Below, one piece after another: positions 50,680 through 62,630 of a stretch of DNA of 64,000 nt. Below the pieces are notes generated by a model. The model worked only from the letters and a program-made list of their open reading frames with translations. It had not been told where the DNA came from and searched no databases. Origin of the DNA: Thermobifida fusca NBRC 14071 = JCM 3263 (GTDB taxonomy: Bacteria; Actinomycetota; Actinomycetes; Streptosporangiales; Streptosporangiaceae); assembly GCF_001592045.1 (NCBI RefSeq), contig NZ_BCWB01000017.1, positions 124,001 to 188,000 on the forward strand, given 5' to 3'. A program made the position numbers and the translations under genes. How positions within the stretch are numbered: the first letter of the stretch is position 1; every line of letters starts with the position of its first letter.

Positions 50680-50839
50680 ACCTTGATACTCCCACGCCGC
50701 AGCGGTCTCTTTGCAGTCCCCAATGGACGATTCAGGGGTTTTTCGGGGTTCGGCCGCACCCGCGGTTTCCCGGTGCCCGGGTGTTCCTGGGACGATGGGC
50801 ACGGTATCTGGAGCCGGTGAACGAGTGAGGGGCCCTGCC

Positions 50840-51379
50840 GTGTCGACACAGCGTTTTGTCCGTCCTGCCCGGGCCGAGGACGTCGAAGCGATCGTGGACG
50901 TGCAAGTCGCGGCGTGGCAGGAGATGTACCACGCGCTCCTCCCGGAGCCCGTGCTGGCGGAAATGGCGGGCGCTGAGGCCCGGGCAGCGTTCACCGCCCA
51001 GTGGCGTTCCGCGGTGTCCTCCCCGCCCACATCCCGGCACCGGCTGCTGGTCGCCGTGGACGAGGGGGCAGTGGCAGGGTTCGCGGCGTTCGGCCCGGCC
51101 CAGGACCCGGACCGGTGGCCCGGCACGGACGCGGAGATCTTCGCGTTCCACATCGCCCCGGGGCTGACCCGGCGGGGGCACGGCAGCCGCCTCCTGCACG
51201 CCGTCGTCGACCACCTCGTCGACGACGGTTTCCACGCCGTGTACGTGTGGACGCTGGAGCAGGCGAACCCGGTGCGCTCGTTCCTGGAACAGGCAGGGTG
51301 GGCCCCGGACGGGGCGCGCCGGGAACTGGACCCGGGCACTGTCGTGCCCATGGTGCGGCTGCACGCAGCGATCCGCTGA
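50840..51379 (+). CDS. GNAT family N-acetyltransferase
   Basis: A 179-residue acetyltransferase. FVRPARAEDVEAIVDVQVAAW, then IAPGLTRRGHGSRLLHAVVDHL (acetyl-CoA motif R-R-G-x-G-S) and ANPVRSFLEQAGW. The GTG at 50840 follows GAGGGG by 8 bases. The substrate is unknown. Confidence 0.88.
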   Translation: MSTQRFVRPARAEDVEAIVDVQVAAWQEMYHALLPEPVLAEMAGAEARAAFTAQWRSAVSSPPTSRHRLLVAVDEGAVAGFAAFGPAQDPDRWPGTDAEIFAFHIAPGLTRRGHGSRLLHAVVDHLVDDGFHAVYVWTLEQANPVRSFLEQAGWAPDGARRELDPGTVVPMVRLHAAIR

Positions 51380-51476
51380 CCGTGCTGGTCGCAGACAGCG
51401 CTACCGTGGAAAAGCGGAGAATCCGGACAGGCGTGTCCCGCCCGCGCAGGCGGGACGGAGGAAGTGAGGCCGACAC

Positions 51477-52346
51477 GTGGCCACGGTGAGCCAGTGGGTG
51501 GCGGGGGCCCGGCCGCGGACCCTGCCGAATTCGGTGGTTCCAGTGGCGGTAGGCACCGGGCTCGCCTTCGGCCTGGGCGCCGCCGTGTGGTGGAAGGCAC
51601 TGCTTGCGCTAGTCGTGGCGGTAGCGCTGCAGGTGGGAGTGAACTACGCCAACGACTACAGCGACGGGATCCGCGGCACCGACGACAACCGGGTGGGGCC
51701 GGTGCGGTTGACCGCGACCCGGTTGGCCGCGCCCCGGCAGGTGTTCACCGCCGCGTGGGTGTGCTTTGCGGCGGCTGCGCTCGTCGGTCTCGTGCTGGTA
51801 GCGACGTCCTCGTGGTGGCTGCTGCTCGTGGGTGCGGCGGCGATCGCCGCCGCCTGGTTCTACACCGGGGGGAAGAACCCGTACGGCTACCGGGCGCTCG
51901 GCGAAGTGTCGGTGTTCGTGTTCTTCGGCCTGGTGGCGGTGGCCGGCACCGTGTTCGTCCAAGCCGGTTCGGTGCCGTGGCAGGGGTGGGCGGCAGCCGT
52001 GGCCGTGGGGCTGCTGTCGTGTTCGATGCTGGTCATCAACAATCTGCGCGACCTGCCCACTGATGCGGCGAGTGGGAAGCGGACGCTGGCCGTGGTGCTC
52101 GGCGACCGGGGGGCGCGGCTGCTGTTCACCGGATGTGTGGCGGGCGCGTTCGTGGCCGCCCTGGCGGCCGTGGCGTGGTCGTGGTGGGTGCTGCTCGTGC
52201 TGCTGGCCGCGCCGCTTGCGGTGCGCCCCTGCCGCCGGGTGCTGGGCGGCGACACCGGTCCCGGCCTGATCCGCGGACTGGCGGAGACCGGGCAGCTGCA
52301 GTTGGCGTTCGGGATCCTGTTCACCGCGGGCCTGGCCCTGGGATAA
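51477..52346 (+). CDS. menA: 1,4-dihydroxy-2-naphthoate polyprenyltransferase
   Basis: UbiA-superfamily membrane enzyme of menaquinone synthesis, 289 residues. First aspartate motif [15 protein letters not shown] and second [16 protein letters not shown] are those of MenA. About nine membrane helices. GTG start; no other men gene is nearby. Confidence 0.93.
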   Translation: MATVSQWVAGARPRTLPNSVVPVAVGTGLAFGLGAAVWWKALLALVVAVALQVGVNYANDYSDGIRGTDDNRVGPVRLTATRLAAPRQVFTAAWVCFAAAALVGLVLVATSSWWLLLVGAAAIAAAWFYTGGKNPYGYRALGEVSVFVFFGLVAVAGTVFVQAGSVPWQGWAAAVAVGLLSCSMLVINNLRDLPTDAASGKRTLAVVLGDRGARLLFTGCVAGAFVAALAAVAWSWWVLLVLLAAPLAVRPCRRVLGGDTGPGLIRGLAETGQLQLAFGILFTAGLALG

Positions 52347-52468
52347 TCGCCTTCAGACGCCGGGGCGGGGCGGGAGGCACCGGTTTCCTGTTCTCCCCAC
52401 GACAGGGGGATGGGCCGCTAACGTCAGGAAAAATCGGTAGACGCGGCACACGAAGAGGAGCAGGGCCG

Positions 52469-53971
52469 GTGACCGAACAGTACGTAGCGGCAATTGACCA
52501 GGGCACCACGTCGAGTCGCTGCATCATCTTCAACCGCCACGGCGACGTGGTCGCCCTCGGGCAGCGGGAGCACCGCCAGATCTTCCCCCGCCCGGGCTGG
52601 GTCGAGCACGACGCGGAAGAGATCTGGGCGAACGTCGTCGCCGTCGTGGAGGAGGCGCTCGCCGCGGGCGGGCTGCGCCGCCACCAGTTGGCCGCGGTCG
52701 GGATCACCAACCAGCGGGAGACGACCGTGGTGTGGGACCGGCAGACCGGTCAACCCGTCCACCACGCGATCGTGTGGCAGGACACCCGCACCGACCGCCT
52801 GCTGCGAGTCCTGGGCGGGACGGAAGGCCAGGACCGGTTCCGGCAGCGGTGCGGACTCCCGCTCGCCACCTACTTCTCCGGGCCGAAACTGCGCTGGCTG
52901 CTCGACGAAATCCCCGGGCTGCGGGAGCGGGCGCAGCGCGGCGAAGTGCTGTTCGGCACCATGGACACCTGGCTGGTGTGGCAGCTCACCGGGCGGCACG
53001 TCACCGACGTCACCAATGCCAGCCGTACCATGCTGATGAACCTGCGCACCCTGGACTGGGATGCCGAAACCCTGGACGCGATGGGGATCCCCGCAGCGAT
53101 GCTCCCGGAGATCCGGTCCAGTGCGGAGGTGTACGGCACAGCCACCGGCCCCTTGGCGGGAGTGCCCGTGGCCGCAGCTCTGGGCGACCAGCATGCCGCC
53201 TTGTTCGGGCAGACCTGCTTCGACCCCGGCGATGTGAAAGGCACCTACGGGACGGGGGCGTTCCTGGTGCTCAACACGGGTACCGAGCCGGTCGTCTCCA
53301 CCAACGGGCTGCTCACCACGGTGGGCTACCAGATCGGCGGCCAGCCCGCGGTGTACGCGCTCGAAGGGTCGATCGCGATGGCGGGCTCGCTCGTGCAGTG
53401 GCTCCGCGACAACCTGGGGATGATCACGCACGCCGCGGAGATCGAAGAACTCGCTTCGCAGGTCGCAGACAACGGCGGCTGCTACATCGTGCCCGCGTTC
53501 TCCGGGCTGTTCGCGCCGCACTGGCGGAGCGACGCCCGCGGCATCATCGCCGGCCTGACCTCCTATGTGACCAAAGCGCACCTGGCCCGCGCAGTGCTGG
53601 AAGCGACAGCGTGGCAGACCCGCGAAGTGGTGGACGCGATGAACAGCGACTCAGGGATCCCGCTAGCCTCGCTGAAAGTGGACGGCGGCATGGTCGCCAA
53701 CCGGCTACTGAACCAGATCCTCGCCGACGTGCTGGACGTGGAAGTGGTGCGGCCCAAAGTGGCGGAGACGACCTGCCTCGGGGCTGCCTACGCGGCGGGC
53801 CTCGCCGTGGGCTACTGGCCGGACTTGGACAGTCTGCGCGCCAACTGGCAGCACGACGCCACGTGGACGCCGCAGATCGACGCGCAGGTGCGGGACCGCG
53901 AATACCGCAACTGGACGAAAGCGGTACGCCGCACCTTCGGCTGGGTGGAATCCGAGGAGGACGCGTCCTGA
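52469..53971 (+). CDS. glpK: Glycerol kinase
   Basis: A 500-residue FGGY kinase making glycerol-3-phosphate. [14 protein letters not shown] (phosphate-1), [38 protein letters not shown] and [13 protein letters not shown] are characteristic. The GTG at 52469 follows GAGGAG by 9 bases. glpF and glpD are not adjacent. Confidence 0.95.
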   Translation: MTEQYVAAIDQGTTSSRCIIFNRHGDVVALGQREHRQIFPRPGWVEHDAEEIWANVVAVVEEALAAGGLRRHQLAAVGITNQRETTVVWDRQTGQPVHHAIVWQDTRTDRLLRVLGGTEGQDRFRQRCGLPLATYFSGPKLRWLLDEIPGLRERAQRGEVLFGTMDTWLVWQLTGRHVTDVTNASRTMLMNLRTLDWDAETLDAMGIPAAMLPEIRSSAEVYGTATGPLAGVPVAAALGDQHAALFGQTCFDPGDVKGTYGTGAFLVLNTGTEPVVSTNGLLTTVGYQIGGQPAVYALEGSIAMAGSLVQWLRDNLGMITHAAEIEELASQVADNGGCYIVPAFSGLFAPHWRSDARGIIAGLTSYVTKAHLARAVLEATAWQTREVVDAMNSDSGIPLASLKVDGGMVANRLLNQILADVLDVEVVRPKVAETTCLGAAYAAGLAVGYWPDLDSLRANWQHDATWTPQIDAQVRDREYRNWTKAVRRTFGWVESEEDAS

Positions 53972-54233
53972 CGCGTGCCCCGGCATGGCCGCCGGGAGCG
54001 CAGCCGGTGCCGCGGGTACGGCGCTTCTGCGGCTTCCGGTTGCCTTGGGCCCGGCCCTCCCCGGCGGCAGCCTGCCCTGGACCGGTGGACCGGGCCGGGG
54101 CCCTGACGCGGGCTGGCCGACAGGCCGCGGGCGGCTCCCCGCTGCACATCCGGCAGCGTCCGCGGCCTTCCGGCGTTCCTCGGCCCGGGGCTCCCGCCAC
54201 GTACGCCGCAGCGGGACAGCGACCGCTGCCTTC
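53972..54233. other. GC-rich gap between convergent glpK and dapB
   Basis: 262 bases with no supported gene, only imperfect GC-rich inverted repeats that may help terminate both genes. Confidence 0.4.
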
Positions 54234-55073
<840 letters not shown>

Positions 55074-55081
55074 TCAACAGC

Positions 55082-56419
55082 TCAGACGAACGAACGCCCC
55101 TCCTCGTACGGGCCGACCACCGCCAGCGCTTCAGGGCGGGTGAGGATCTCCGCGGCGACCTCGCTGACGTCCTCAGAAGTGACCGCGTCGAAGAGGGCGA
55201 GGTCCTCGCTCAGTGACAGGTGGCGGCGGTAGCCGAGTTCGTGGCTGGTCAGCCGGCTCATCCGCGCATTGGTCCCCTCGGTACCCAGCACCCAGGAGCC
55301 GCGGATCTGCCCCTTGGCTCGGGCCAGTTCCGCAGCGTCCACCCCGTGAGCCGCTGCCCGCTCCAGTTCGGTGCGGCAGACGTCGAGGACTTCGTCGATC
55401 TTGTCGGGCAGGCAGCCCACGTACACCTGGAACAGTCCCGTGTCGGAATAGCTGCACGTGTAGCCGTGGACGGCGTAAGCCAGCCCGCGTTTCTCCCGCA
55501 CCTCCTGGAAGAGGCGGGACGACATGCCCCCGCCGAGGATGGCGCTGAGCACCCGCAGCGCATACCAGCGCGGGTCGGTGCGTTTGACCCCTTCACGCCC
55601 CAGGATCAGGTGGGCCTGCTCACTGTCCCGGCTGACGAGGACCGTTCCCGGATTGGTGGCGGGAGGCTCGGTGCCGATCCGCGGCGCAGCAGGGCGGGCG
55701 TCCCCGGCCGCGTCGAGCTTGTCCCGGAACGCTTCCGCGACCTGGCGCACCACCGTGTCATGGTCCAGGTTGCCCGCGGCGGCGACGATGAGCTCGGAGG
55801 GCACGTAGGCGCTCCGGTACTGTTCGAGGATCCGCTCGCGGGTCAACGCGCGGATCGTGTCGTTGGTGCCCAGGATGGGGCGGCCCAGGGGCGAGCCTTT
55901 GAAAAAGTGCGCGGCGAACACGTCGTCGACCACGTCGGCAGGCTCGTCCTCATACATGGCGATCTCTTCGAGGATCACCCCGCGCTCAGTTTCCACTTCG
56001 GCAGGGTCGACGACCGAATTGGCGACCATGTCGCTGATGACGTCGATCGCCAACGGCAGGTCGCGGTCGAGGACCTTGGCATAGTACGTGGTCTGCTCCT
56101 TGGTGGTGTAGGCGTTGTAGTCGGCGCCCACCCCGTCGAGCAGCGCGGAGATGTCCAGAGCGCTCCGCCGTTCCGTCCCCTTGAACAGCAGGTGTTCCAG
56201 GAAGTGCGCGGCCCCCGCGTGCTCCGCGTCCTCATCACGGGACCCGGTGGTCGCCGAAATCCCAAAAGCTACGGAACGCACCCCCTGCATGGTCTCGGTC
56301 ACTACCCGCAGACCACCCGGCAGTACGGTACGGCGCACCAGGCCAGTGCCGTCCCCGGGTTCGAGGAGGGTGACAGTGGTGCCGACTTCCTGCTCGGCCG
56401 CGATCGGAACTGTCGTCAT
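55082..56419 (-). CDS. M16 family zinc metallopeptidase
   Basis: A 445-residue M16B peptidase resembling mitochondrial processing peptidase beta and PqqL-type single-domain proteins. Inverted zinc motif HFLEH and the distal ligand in ETERGVILEE are present; the C-terminal half carries GGMSSRLFQEVREKRGLAYAV. It follows pnp by 143 bases with a hairpin between. This pnp-peptidase-dapB order is common in Actinobacteria. The natural substrate is unknown. Confidence 0.92.
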   Translation of the reverse strand: MTTVPIAAEQEVGTTVTLLEPGDGTGLVRRTVLPGGLRVVTETMQGVRSVAFGISATTGSRDEDAEHAGAAHFLEHLLFKGTERRSALDISALLDGVGADYNAYTTKEQTTYYAKVLDRDLPLAIDVISDMVANSVVDPAEVETERGVILEEIAMYEDEPADVVDDVFAAHFFKGSPLGRPILGTNDTIRALTRERILEQYRSAYVPSELIVAAAGNLDHDTVVRQVAEAFRDKLDAAGDARPAAPRIGTEPPATNPGTVLVSRDSEQAHLILGREGVKRTDPRWYALRVLSAILGGGMSSRLFQEVREKRGLAYAVHGYTCSYSDTGLFQVYVGCLPDKIDEVLDVCRTELERAAAHGVDAAELARAKGQIRGSWVLGTEGTNARMSRLTSHELGYRRHLSLSEDLALFDAVTSEDVSEVAAEILTRPEALAVVGPYEEGRSFV

Positions 56420-56479
56420 GGGTCCTTCTTCAGCGAAAGCGAAAACGATTGCGGGTCCTCCCCCCCAGCACATAACGGA

Positions 56480-56510
56480 GGGCGGCCGCCCCTTCACGGT
56501 ACGGCCGCCC
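56480..56510 (-). terminator. Hairpin between pnp and the M16 peptidase gene
   Basis: Arms GGGCGGCCG (56480-56488) and CGGCCGCCC (56502-56510), about 50 bases after the pnp stop. Weak U-tract, so probably partial termination. Confidence 0.55.
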
Positions 56511-56562
56511 GACGGTTTTCTCACCCCTCCCGAGGAGCCCTCAGACGGGGTGGGAGAGCCGG

Positions 56563-58866
56563 TCAGGTGTTCTCACTGGAACGGCTGGACGACCGGGTGC
56601 GGCGACGGCGGCGCGGCTGCTTGGCGCCGTTGCCGCTGGCGTCGGTCTTCTTCGCCCCGTTCGGGCTCTCCCCGCCGTTGGGGGCGGCAACAGCTTCAGC
56701 TTCGATGACTTCGACGGGCACCAGGGAGAGCTTGCCCCGTTCGTCGATGTCCCGGACTTCGACGTGGATTTTCTCCCCGATGCCGATGACATCTTCGACG
56801 TTCTCAATCCGCTGGCCGCCGTGCATCTTGCGGATCTGCGAGATGTGCAGCAGCCCGTCCTTGCCGGGCAGCAGCGACACGAAGGCCCCGAACGCGGTGG
56901 TCTTCACGACCGTGCCGAGGTAGCGTTCCCCGACCTCGGGCATGGTCGGGTTGGCGATGCTGTTGATGGCGTCGCGGGCGGCCTCCGCGGACGGCCCGTC
57001 GGTGGCGCCGATGTAGATGGTGCCGTCGTCCTCGATGGTGATTTCGGCGCCGGTCTCGTCCTGGATCGAGTTGATCATCTTGCCCTTGGGGCCGATGACC
57101 TCGCCGATCTTGTCGATCGGCACCTTGACCGTAAGGATACGCGGCGCGTGCGGACTGATCTCAGCGGGCCGGTTGATGGCCTCCGACATGACGTCGAGGA
57201 TGGCCAGCCGCGCCCCGCGGGCCTGCTGCAGCGCGGACGCCAGCACCTCGGCGGGGATCCCGTCGAGCTTGGTGTCCAACTGCAGCGCGGTGATGAGGTC
57301 GCGCGTGCCCGCGACCTTGAAGTCCATGTCACCGTAGGCGTCTTCCGCACCGAGGATGTCGGTAAGGGTGACGTACTTGCCGTCCTCGTAGATCAAGCCC
57401 ATGGCGATACCGGCCACCATGTCCTTGAGCGGCACACCCGCCGCCATCAGCGACATGGTGGAGGCGCACACCGACCCCATCGACGTGGAGCCGTTGGAGC
57501 CGATCGCCTCCGACACCTGCCGGATCGCGTAGGGGAACTCTTCCCGCGACGGCAGCACCGGGACGAGAGCGCGTTCGGCGAGCGCCCCGTGCCCGATCTC
57601 GCGGCGCTTCGGCGCGCCGACCCGCCCGGTCTCCCCCGTGGAGTACGGCGGGAAGTTGTAGTTGTGCATGTAGCGCTTGGTGCGCTCCGGGTTGAGCGTG
57701 TCGATGGTCTGCTCCATGCGGAGCATGTTCAGCGTGGTGATCCCCAGGATCTGGGTTTCCCCGCGCTCGAACAAGGCCGACCCGTGCACGCGCGGAATGA
57801 CGTTGACTTCGGCGGTGAGAGACCGGATGTCCTTCACACCGCGGCCGTCGATACGGACCCCGTCCTTGACGATCCGCTCCCGCACCAGCTTCCGGGTGAG
57901 CGCGCGGAACGCTGCGGCCAGCTCCTTTTCGCGGCCTTCGAAGTCCTCGGCGAGCTTCTCGGCGACCAGCGCCTTGACCCGGTCGAGTTCGGCTTCCCGC
58001 TCCTGCTTGTCCGCGATCGTGAGCGCGGCGGCGAGCTCGTCATGGATCGCTTCCTCGACGGCGGCGTACGCGTCGTCCTGGTAGTCGATGAAGATCGGGT
58101 ACTCGCCGGGCGGCTTGCCCGCGGCCTCAGCCACGGTCTGCTGGGCGCGGCACAGCACCTTGATGAACGGCTTGGCGGCTTCCAAGCCTTCCGCGACGGT
58201 CTGCTCGTTGGGGCCGATCGCTCCCTCCGCCACCAGTCGCAGGGTGTGCGGGGTGGACTCGGCCTCCACCATCATGATCGCGACGTCGCCGTTGTCCAGC
58301 ACCCGGCCGGCCACGACCATGTCGAACGTGGCGTTGGCCAGCTCCGAGTGCGTGGGAAACGCCACCCACTGGCCTTCGACCAGGGCCACCCGCACGCCGC
58401 CGATCGGGCCGGAGAACGGCAGTCCGGCAAGCTGGGTGGACATCGACGCGGCGTTGATCGCGATGACGTCGTAGAGATGGTCCGGGTGCAGGGCCAGCAC
58501 GGTCGCAACGATTTGGATCTCGTTGCGCAGCCCTTTCTGGAAGGACGGACGCAGCGGCCGGTCGATGAGCCGGCAGGTGAGGATCGCGTCCTCCGAGGGA
58601 CGCCCCTCCCGGCGGAAGAACGAGCCGGGGATGCGCCCCGCGGCGTACATGCGTTCTTCAACGTCGACCGTGAGCGGGAAGAAGTCCAGGGCCTCCTTGG
58701 GGCGCTTCGACACGGTCGTCGCCGACAGGACCATCGTCTCGTCGTCAAGGTAGGCCGTAGCCGACCCTGTGGCCTGGCGGGCCAGGCGACCGGTCTCGAA
58801 GCGGATCGTACGGGTGCCGAAACGGCCGTTGTCGATGACGGCCTCGGCAGAATACACGCCCTCCAT
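56563..58866 (-). CDS. pnp: Polynucleotide phosphorylase
   Basis: A 767-residue 3'-5' phosphorolytic exoribonuclease. Two RNase PH-like cores (first with [16 protein letters not shown]; second with [21 protein letters not shown]), then a KH domain ([20 protein letters not shown]), an S1 domain ([24 protein letters not shown]), and an Arg/Ser-rich tail. The ATG at 58866 follows AGGAGGT by 6-7 bases. Downstream of rpsO, as in most bacteria. Confidence 0.96.
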   Translation of the reverse strand: MEGVYSAEAVIDNGRFGTRTIRFETGRLARQATGSATAYLDDETMVLSATTVSKRPKEALDFFPLTVDVEERMYAAGRIPGSFFRREGRPSEDAILTCRLIDRPLRPSFQKGLRNEIQIVATVLALHPDHLYDVIAINAASMSTQLAGLPFSGPIGGVRVALVEGQWVAFPTHSELANATFDMVVAGRVLDNGDVAIMMVEAESTPHTLRLVAEGAIGPNEQTVAEGLEAAKPFIKVLCRAQQTVAEAAGKPPGEYPIFIDYQDDAYAAVEEAIHDELAAALTIADKQEREAELDRVKALVAEKLAEDFEGREKELAAAFRALTRKLVRERIVKDGVRIDGRGVKDIRSLTAEVNVIPRVHGSALFERGETQILGITTLNMLRMEQTIDTLNPERTKRYMHNYNFPPYSTGETGRVGAPKRREIGHGALAERALVPVLPSREEFPYAIRQVSEAIGSNGSTSMGSVCASTMSLMAAGVPLKDMVAGIAMGLIYEDGKYVTLTDILGAEDAYGDMDFKVAGTRDLITALQLDTKLDGIPAEVLASALQQARGARLAILDVMSEAINRPAEISPHAPRILTVKVPIDKIGEVIGPKGKMINSIQDETGAEITIEDDGTIYIGATDGPSAEAARDAINSIANPTMPEVGERYLGTVVKTTAFGAFVSLLPGKDGLLHISQIRKMHGGQRIENVEDVIGIGEKIHVEVRDIDERGKLSLVPVEVIEAEAVAAPNGGESPNGAKKTDASGNGAKQPRRRRRTRSSSRSSENT

Positions 58867-59280
58867 GGGCGACCTCCTACACGGATAACGAAGATCCCGC
58901 GTCCGTGCCCCGTAGGTGTCCGTCTCGAGAGTCGTGAGGACTCCGCGGTAGGCCGGGCGGACCGCCGCAGCCGTACCGCGATGGCCCCGACGGCCGGCCA
59001 TCGATCGAAGTTCCCCGAGACCCCTGGTGCGGGCGTGTCGGAGAACCACTACCGAAGACCGGCCTTTCTCGACACCGTGGCGAGGGTGTTCTCCTCGCCT
59101 ACCGGAAGATGCCACCGTGGCTAGAGACGGCCGAGGGTGGGAGCGCGGGAATGCCTGACTGTTCAGTTGTCATCCGACACACCGCGGCAGAGTATCTACC
59201 CTGTCTCGGCGGCCGGTAACGAGTCCACACTACTAAGAAAAAGGGAGCGGCGGAGGCCACTCCCTTTTTCGAGCACGCCG
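58867..59280. other. Intergenic region between rpsO and pnp
   Basis: 414 bases without a gene. It holds the rpsO terminator (59238-59269) and a ~370-base leader upstream of pnp that is GC-rich with several short inverted repeats, a plausible site for pnp autoregulation through RNA cleavage as in other bacteria. No specific element could be resolved by eye. Confidence 0.45.
59238..59269 (-). terminator. Rho-independent terminator after rpsO
   Basis: Perfect 10-bp arms AAAAAGGGAG (59238-59247) and CTCCCTTTTT (59260-59269). On the minus strand the stem ends in TTTTT, 11 bases after the rpsO stop. Confidence 0.88.
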
Positions 59281-59550
59281 CTAGCGCCGCAGACCGAGGC
59301 GTTCGATCAGCCGACGGTAGCGGTTGATGTCCTTCTTCGCGACGTACTGCAGAAGACGGCGCCGACGACCGACCAGCAGCAGCAGACCACGACGGCTGTG
59401 GTGGTCGTGCTTGTGCTCCTTGAGGTGCTCCGTGAGCTGGTTGATGCGGTGCGTCAGCAGCGCGACCTGCACCTCGGGAGAACCGGTGTCGCCTTCCTTC
59501 GTGGCGTACTCGGCAATGATCTTCTGCTTGGTAGCGGTGTCGATCGGCAC
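59281..59550 (-). CDS. rpsO: 30S ribosomal protein S15
   Basis: An 89-residue primary 16S rRNA-binding protein. [20 protein letters not shown] and [21 protein letters not shown] are the family signatures. The GTG at 59550 follows AAGGAG by 5 bases. Confidence 0.97.
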   Translation of the reverse strand: MPIDTATKQKIIAEYATKEGDTGSPEVQVALLTHRINQLTEHLKEHKHDHHSRRGLLLLVGRRRRLLQYVAKKDINRYRRLIERLGLRR

Positions 59551-59781
59551 GACGCTCCTTTTCCCATACGTGGCGCGCGAACCGTACTGCGGGATTCTTT
59601 CGAAGACAGTGGCCCGAGCGGGCCGTCGAAAGCCGACAACCGTGCGCGCCCACAGTCGTCGGAGGGGAATACCCAGCCGGACGTGTCGCGGAATCACTAG
59701 CGCAGCAGAGCAGACACGAACGGCTCCCAGAAAACAAAGCTTACTACCGATGCGCACCGTCCAGGACCAGAGCCGCCCCGG

Positions 59782-60729
59782 TCAGCGGCCTGCCAGCAGT
59801 TCCCGGCACCGGTCGACGTCGCGCTGCATCGCCTCGATCAGCTCGTCGATGCTGTCGAAACGCAGCATGGGTCGGATGTGGTGGGTGAACTCCACCGCCA
59901 TCGGCAGCCCGTAGAGTTCGAGGTCGTCCCGGTCGAGCGCGTAGGCCTCCACCGTGCGCACCTGGCCGTCGAACGTCGGATTGGTGCCTACGGACACCGC
60001 AGCCGGCCAACGGGCCTCCGTCCCTTCTGGCGGGGTGTCGAGCCGGAGCAGCCAGCCCGCATACACCCCGTCGGCGGGCACCGCGCTGCGCGGCGGGCAG
60101 TCCAGGTTCGCGGTGGGAAAACCCAGCAGTTCCCGTCCCCGCGCCGCGCCGTGGACCACGACCCCTTCGACCCGGTGCGGGCGGCCCAGTGCCGTGTGCG
60201 CGCCGGCGACATCCCCGGCCAGCACCAGGGAACGCACCTGCGCTGCGGTCACCGCCTCGGGGCCGCTGCCCGCAGCCAGGCCCACCACGGAGAAGTCGTG
60301 CTCTTTGCCGAGGGCGTGCACGGCCGCGAGGTCGAAAACCACGCCGTCGTCGTCCTCCTCAGCAAGGAGCGCTACCGCCGCAGGCACCCCGTCGACCAGG
60401 ATGCGGTGGGCGAGGTCCCGGCTGGGCAGGGCGGCAAGATCCGGGGTGGCTTCGAGGACGCACACCGCGTCCACCCCGTGCTGGGCGAGCAGTCCGGCCC
60501 GGTACTCCGCACCGGTGAGCACCACAGGGGGGTCGAGCGTGCCCGCCACCAGACCGAGGGGCGGGTCGAAGGTGACGGCCACGAGAGGCAGGCCAAGCCG
60601 GTCAGCGTGCTCCCGTGCCTGGTGGAGGAGCCTCTGGTGGCCGCGGTGGACCCCGTCGAAAGTGCCGACTATCACCGCGGAACGCTTCCAGTCCGCGGGT
60701 ACCTCGCCGAGTCCGCGCCAAAGCCGCAC
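59782..60729 (-). CDS. ribF: Bifunctional riboflavin kinase/FAD synthetase
   Basis: About 315 residues. N-terminal FAD synthetase domain with VIVGTFDGVHRGHQRLL, and C-terminal flavokinase with ELLGFPTANLDCPP and VSVGTNPTFDG. Several in-frame starts compete: GTG 60729 is chosen for family length and a GGGAGA 9 bases upstream; GTG 60735 or ATG 60753 are possible. It follows truB in the infB-side operon. Confidence 0.93.
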   Translation of the reverse strand: MRLWRGLGEVPADWKRSAVIVGTFDGVHRGHQRLLHQAREHADRLGLPLVAVTFDPPLGLVAGTLDPPVVLTGAEYRAGLLAQHGVDAVCVLEATPDLAALPSRDLAHRILVDGVPAAVALLAEEDDDGVVFDLAAVHALGKEHDFSVVGLAAGSGPEAVTAAQVRSLVLAGDVAGAHTALGRPHRVEGVVVHGAARGRELLGFPTANLDCPPRSAVPADGVYAGWLLRLDTPPEGTEARWPAAVSVGTNPTFDGQVRTVEAYALDRDDLELYGLPMAVEFTHHIRPMLRFDSIDELIEAMQRDVDRCRELLAGR

Positions 60730-60871
60730 GCTCACCGTTCTCCCATCCGCCATGCTCACCAGCACGGGACGGCAGCCGAGCGGCCGCCCCGCGTCATGGT
60801 ACTCGCCGCGGTTCCGCTTCCGGGAAGGACGGTCCGCAGCCCTCTGCAGCACGCCGCGGAGCCCGCCCGCC

Positions 60872-61753
60872 TCAGCTTCCCGCGAAGACCACCACGGGCT
60901 GGCTGCTGCCCGACCGGTTCTCCGCCAGGGCCAGCACCCGGCCGTCGGGGGCGAACAACCCCACCGGACCGGAATGCCCGCTCGGGGAGATCCGGTGGCC
61001 GTGGACCACACGGCGGGCTTCGCCCGCGCTGAGCCGACGGACCGGGAACGCCGCAGCCACCGCTTCCGCCAGCGGCATCACGGTGAACTCGGCGGCCAGC
61101 TCGTCCAGGGTGGCGGCCTGCTCCACGGTGTAGGGCCCTACCCGGGTGCGGCGCAGCGCGGTCAGGTGCCCGCCCACGCCGAGGTCCGCCCCCAGGTCGC
61201 GTGCCAGGGAACGGATGTAGGTGCCGCTGGAGCAGGTCACGCGGGCGTCAACGTCGACGAAGGCGCCGTCCGGGCTGTCGACGCGGCGGAACCCGGTGAC
61301 GGTGAACTCGTGCACGGTCACCTCGCGCGCTTTCAGTTCCACCGTCTCGCCTGCCCGGGCACGGCGGTAGGCGCGCTGCCCCCGCACTTTGACCGCACTG
61401 ACCTGCGGCGGAACCTGGTGGATCACGCCGGTGAGCGCGCGGGTCCCCGCGTGGACCGCGGCCTCGTCGATGTGGTCGGCGGGGCGGCGCTCCAGCAGCT
61501 CTCCCTCCGCGTCGTCGGTGGTGGTGGACTGGCCGAGGCGGATTGTCGCCTCGTAGACCTTCTCCGTCAACGCGAGATACCCCAGCAGCCGGGTCGCTTT
61601 GCCGACTCCGACGACCAGCACCCCCGTCGCCATCGGGTCAAGGGTGCCGGCGTGGCCGACCCGACGAGTGCCGGCAAGGCGCCGCACCCGGGCCACCACG
61701 TCGTGGGAAGTCCAGCCTGCGGGCTTGTCGACGATGACAACGCCGTCGGCCAT
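60872..61753 (-). CDS. truB: tRNA pseudouridine-55 synthase
   Basis: A 293-residue enzyme making pseudouridine 55 in the T loop. KPAGWTSHDVVARVRRL and the catalytic segment GHAGTLDPMATGVL (Asp nucleophile) are classic. The C-terminal PUA-like part carries RVVHGHRISP. ATG lies 3 bases after the rbfA stop. Confidence 0.95.
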   Translation of the reverse strand: MADGVVIVDKPAGWTSHDVVARVRRLAGTRRVGHAGTLDPMATGVLVVGVGKATRLLGYLALTEKVYEATIRLGQSTTTDDAEGELLERRPADHIDEAAVHAGTRALTGVIHQVPPQVSAVKVRGQRAYRRARAGETVELKAREVTVHEFTVTGFRRVDSPDGAFVDVDARVTCSSGTYIRSLARDLGADLGVGGHLTALRRTRVGPYTVEQAATLDELAAEFTVMPLAEAVAAAFPVRRLSAGEARRVVHGHRISPSGHSGPVGLFAPDGRVLALAENRSGSSQPVVVFAGS

Positions 61754-61756
61754 GAA

Positions 61757-62212
61757 TCACTCGTCCTCGTCGTCCTCGTCGTCGTCATCGGCCGGACGCG
61801 GCTCCCGGTAAGGGTCGGGGTCCCCGGCCGGACGGGCGTTGGCCGCGGCCCGAGCCACCTCCGCGTCGGCCTGCTTGGCTTTGGCGAGCAGCTCTTCGAT
61901 GTGCCGGGCGTTGTCGGGAACCTCGTCGATGACGAACGTGATGGTGGGAGTGTGCCGGAGCCCGGTGCGGCGGCCGACCTCGGAGCGGATCAAGCCTTTC
62001 GCGCTCTCCAACGCAGCCGCCGTCGCGGCTTTCTCCGCATCACTGCCGAACACCGTGTAGTAGACGGTGGCGTCACGCAGGTCATTGGTGAGCCGCGCAT
62101 CGGTGACGGTCACAAAACCCAGGCGCGGATCCTTGATCCGGCGTTCCAGCATCTCGGCCACGATCCGCTGGATGCGGTCGGCGAGTTTGCTCGCACGTGC
62201 GGCGTCAACCAT
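61757..62212 (-). CDS. rbfA: Ribosome-binding factor A
   Basis: A 151-residue 30S maturation factor with a KH-like fold: [42 protein letters not shown] and [18 protein letters not shown] highly acidic C-terminal tail ([10 protein letters not shown]) follows an Arg/Pro-rich stretch. The ATG at 62212 follows GAGGAA by 8 bases. Confidence 0.94.
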   Translation of the reverse strand: MVDAARASKLADRIQRIVAEMLERRIKDPRLGFVTVTDARLTNDLRDATVYYTVFGSDAEKAATAAALESAKGLIRSEVGRRTGLRHTPTITFVIDEVPDNARHIEELLAKAKQADAEVARAAANARPAGDPDPYREPRPADDDDEDDEDE

Positions 62213-62216
62213 CGGT

Positions 62217-62510
62217 CTATTCCTCATCGTTGAAGAGCCGCTGCCGGGCAGACAGCAGCTCGACTTCGGGGCGGTCGGCGACTAGGCGTTCACAGGAGTT
62301 CATCAACGCGGTGCAGTGCGCTGCCGTGGACGCGACCACCGCGATTCCGATCTCGCACCGCCGGTACAGGTCGTGGTTGCCGGTCTCCGCAACCGAGACG
62401 CTGTATTTGCGCTGGAGTTCGGCCACGATGGGTCGAATAACGGAACGCTTCTGCTTCAATGAACGGACGTCGCCCAACAGCAGGTCCAGCGTCAGGGCTC
62501 CGACGTACAC
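62217..62510 (-). CDS. ylxP: DUF503 family protein (YlxP-like)
   Basis: A 97-residue protein starting [23 protein letters not shown] and located between infB and rbfA, the conserved site of ylxP. It ends 4 bases before rbfA. Recent work in Bacillus links YlxP-like proteins to ribosome biogenesis, but the role here is inference. Confidence 0.9.
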   Translation of the reverse strand: MYVGALTLDLLLGDVRSLKQKRSVIRPIVAELQRKYSVSVAETGNHDLYRRCEIGIAVVASTAAHCTALMNSCERLVADRPEVELLSARQRLFNDEE

Positions 62511-62582
62511 GCACTCACCCCGGGGAAGGATTTGGAGTTATGGGTGCCGATTTCCCGGTGCGACCCACCGTGGCCACCGGGC

Positions 62583-62615
62583 TTCGGGCCCCGACGGAGG
62601 GCGTCGGGGCCCGAA
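62583..62615 (-). terminator. Hairpin between infB and ylxP
   Basis: Perfect 13-bp arms TTCGGGCCCCGAC (62583-62595) and GTCGGGGCCCGAA (62603-62615) with a 7-base loop, 15 bases after the infB stop. Little U-tract, so it may attenuate rather than end transcription of the downstream ylxP-rbfA-truB-ribF genes. Confidence 0.7.
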
Positions 62616-62630
62616 AGCAGCCCTGGAAGG

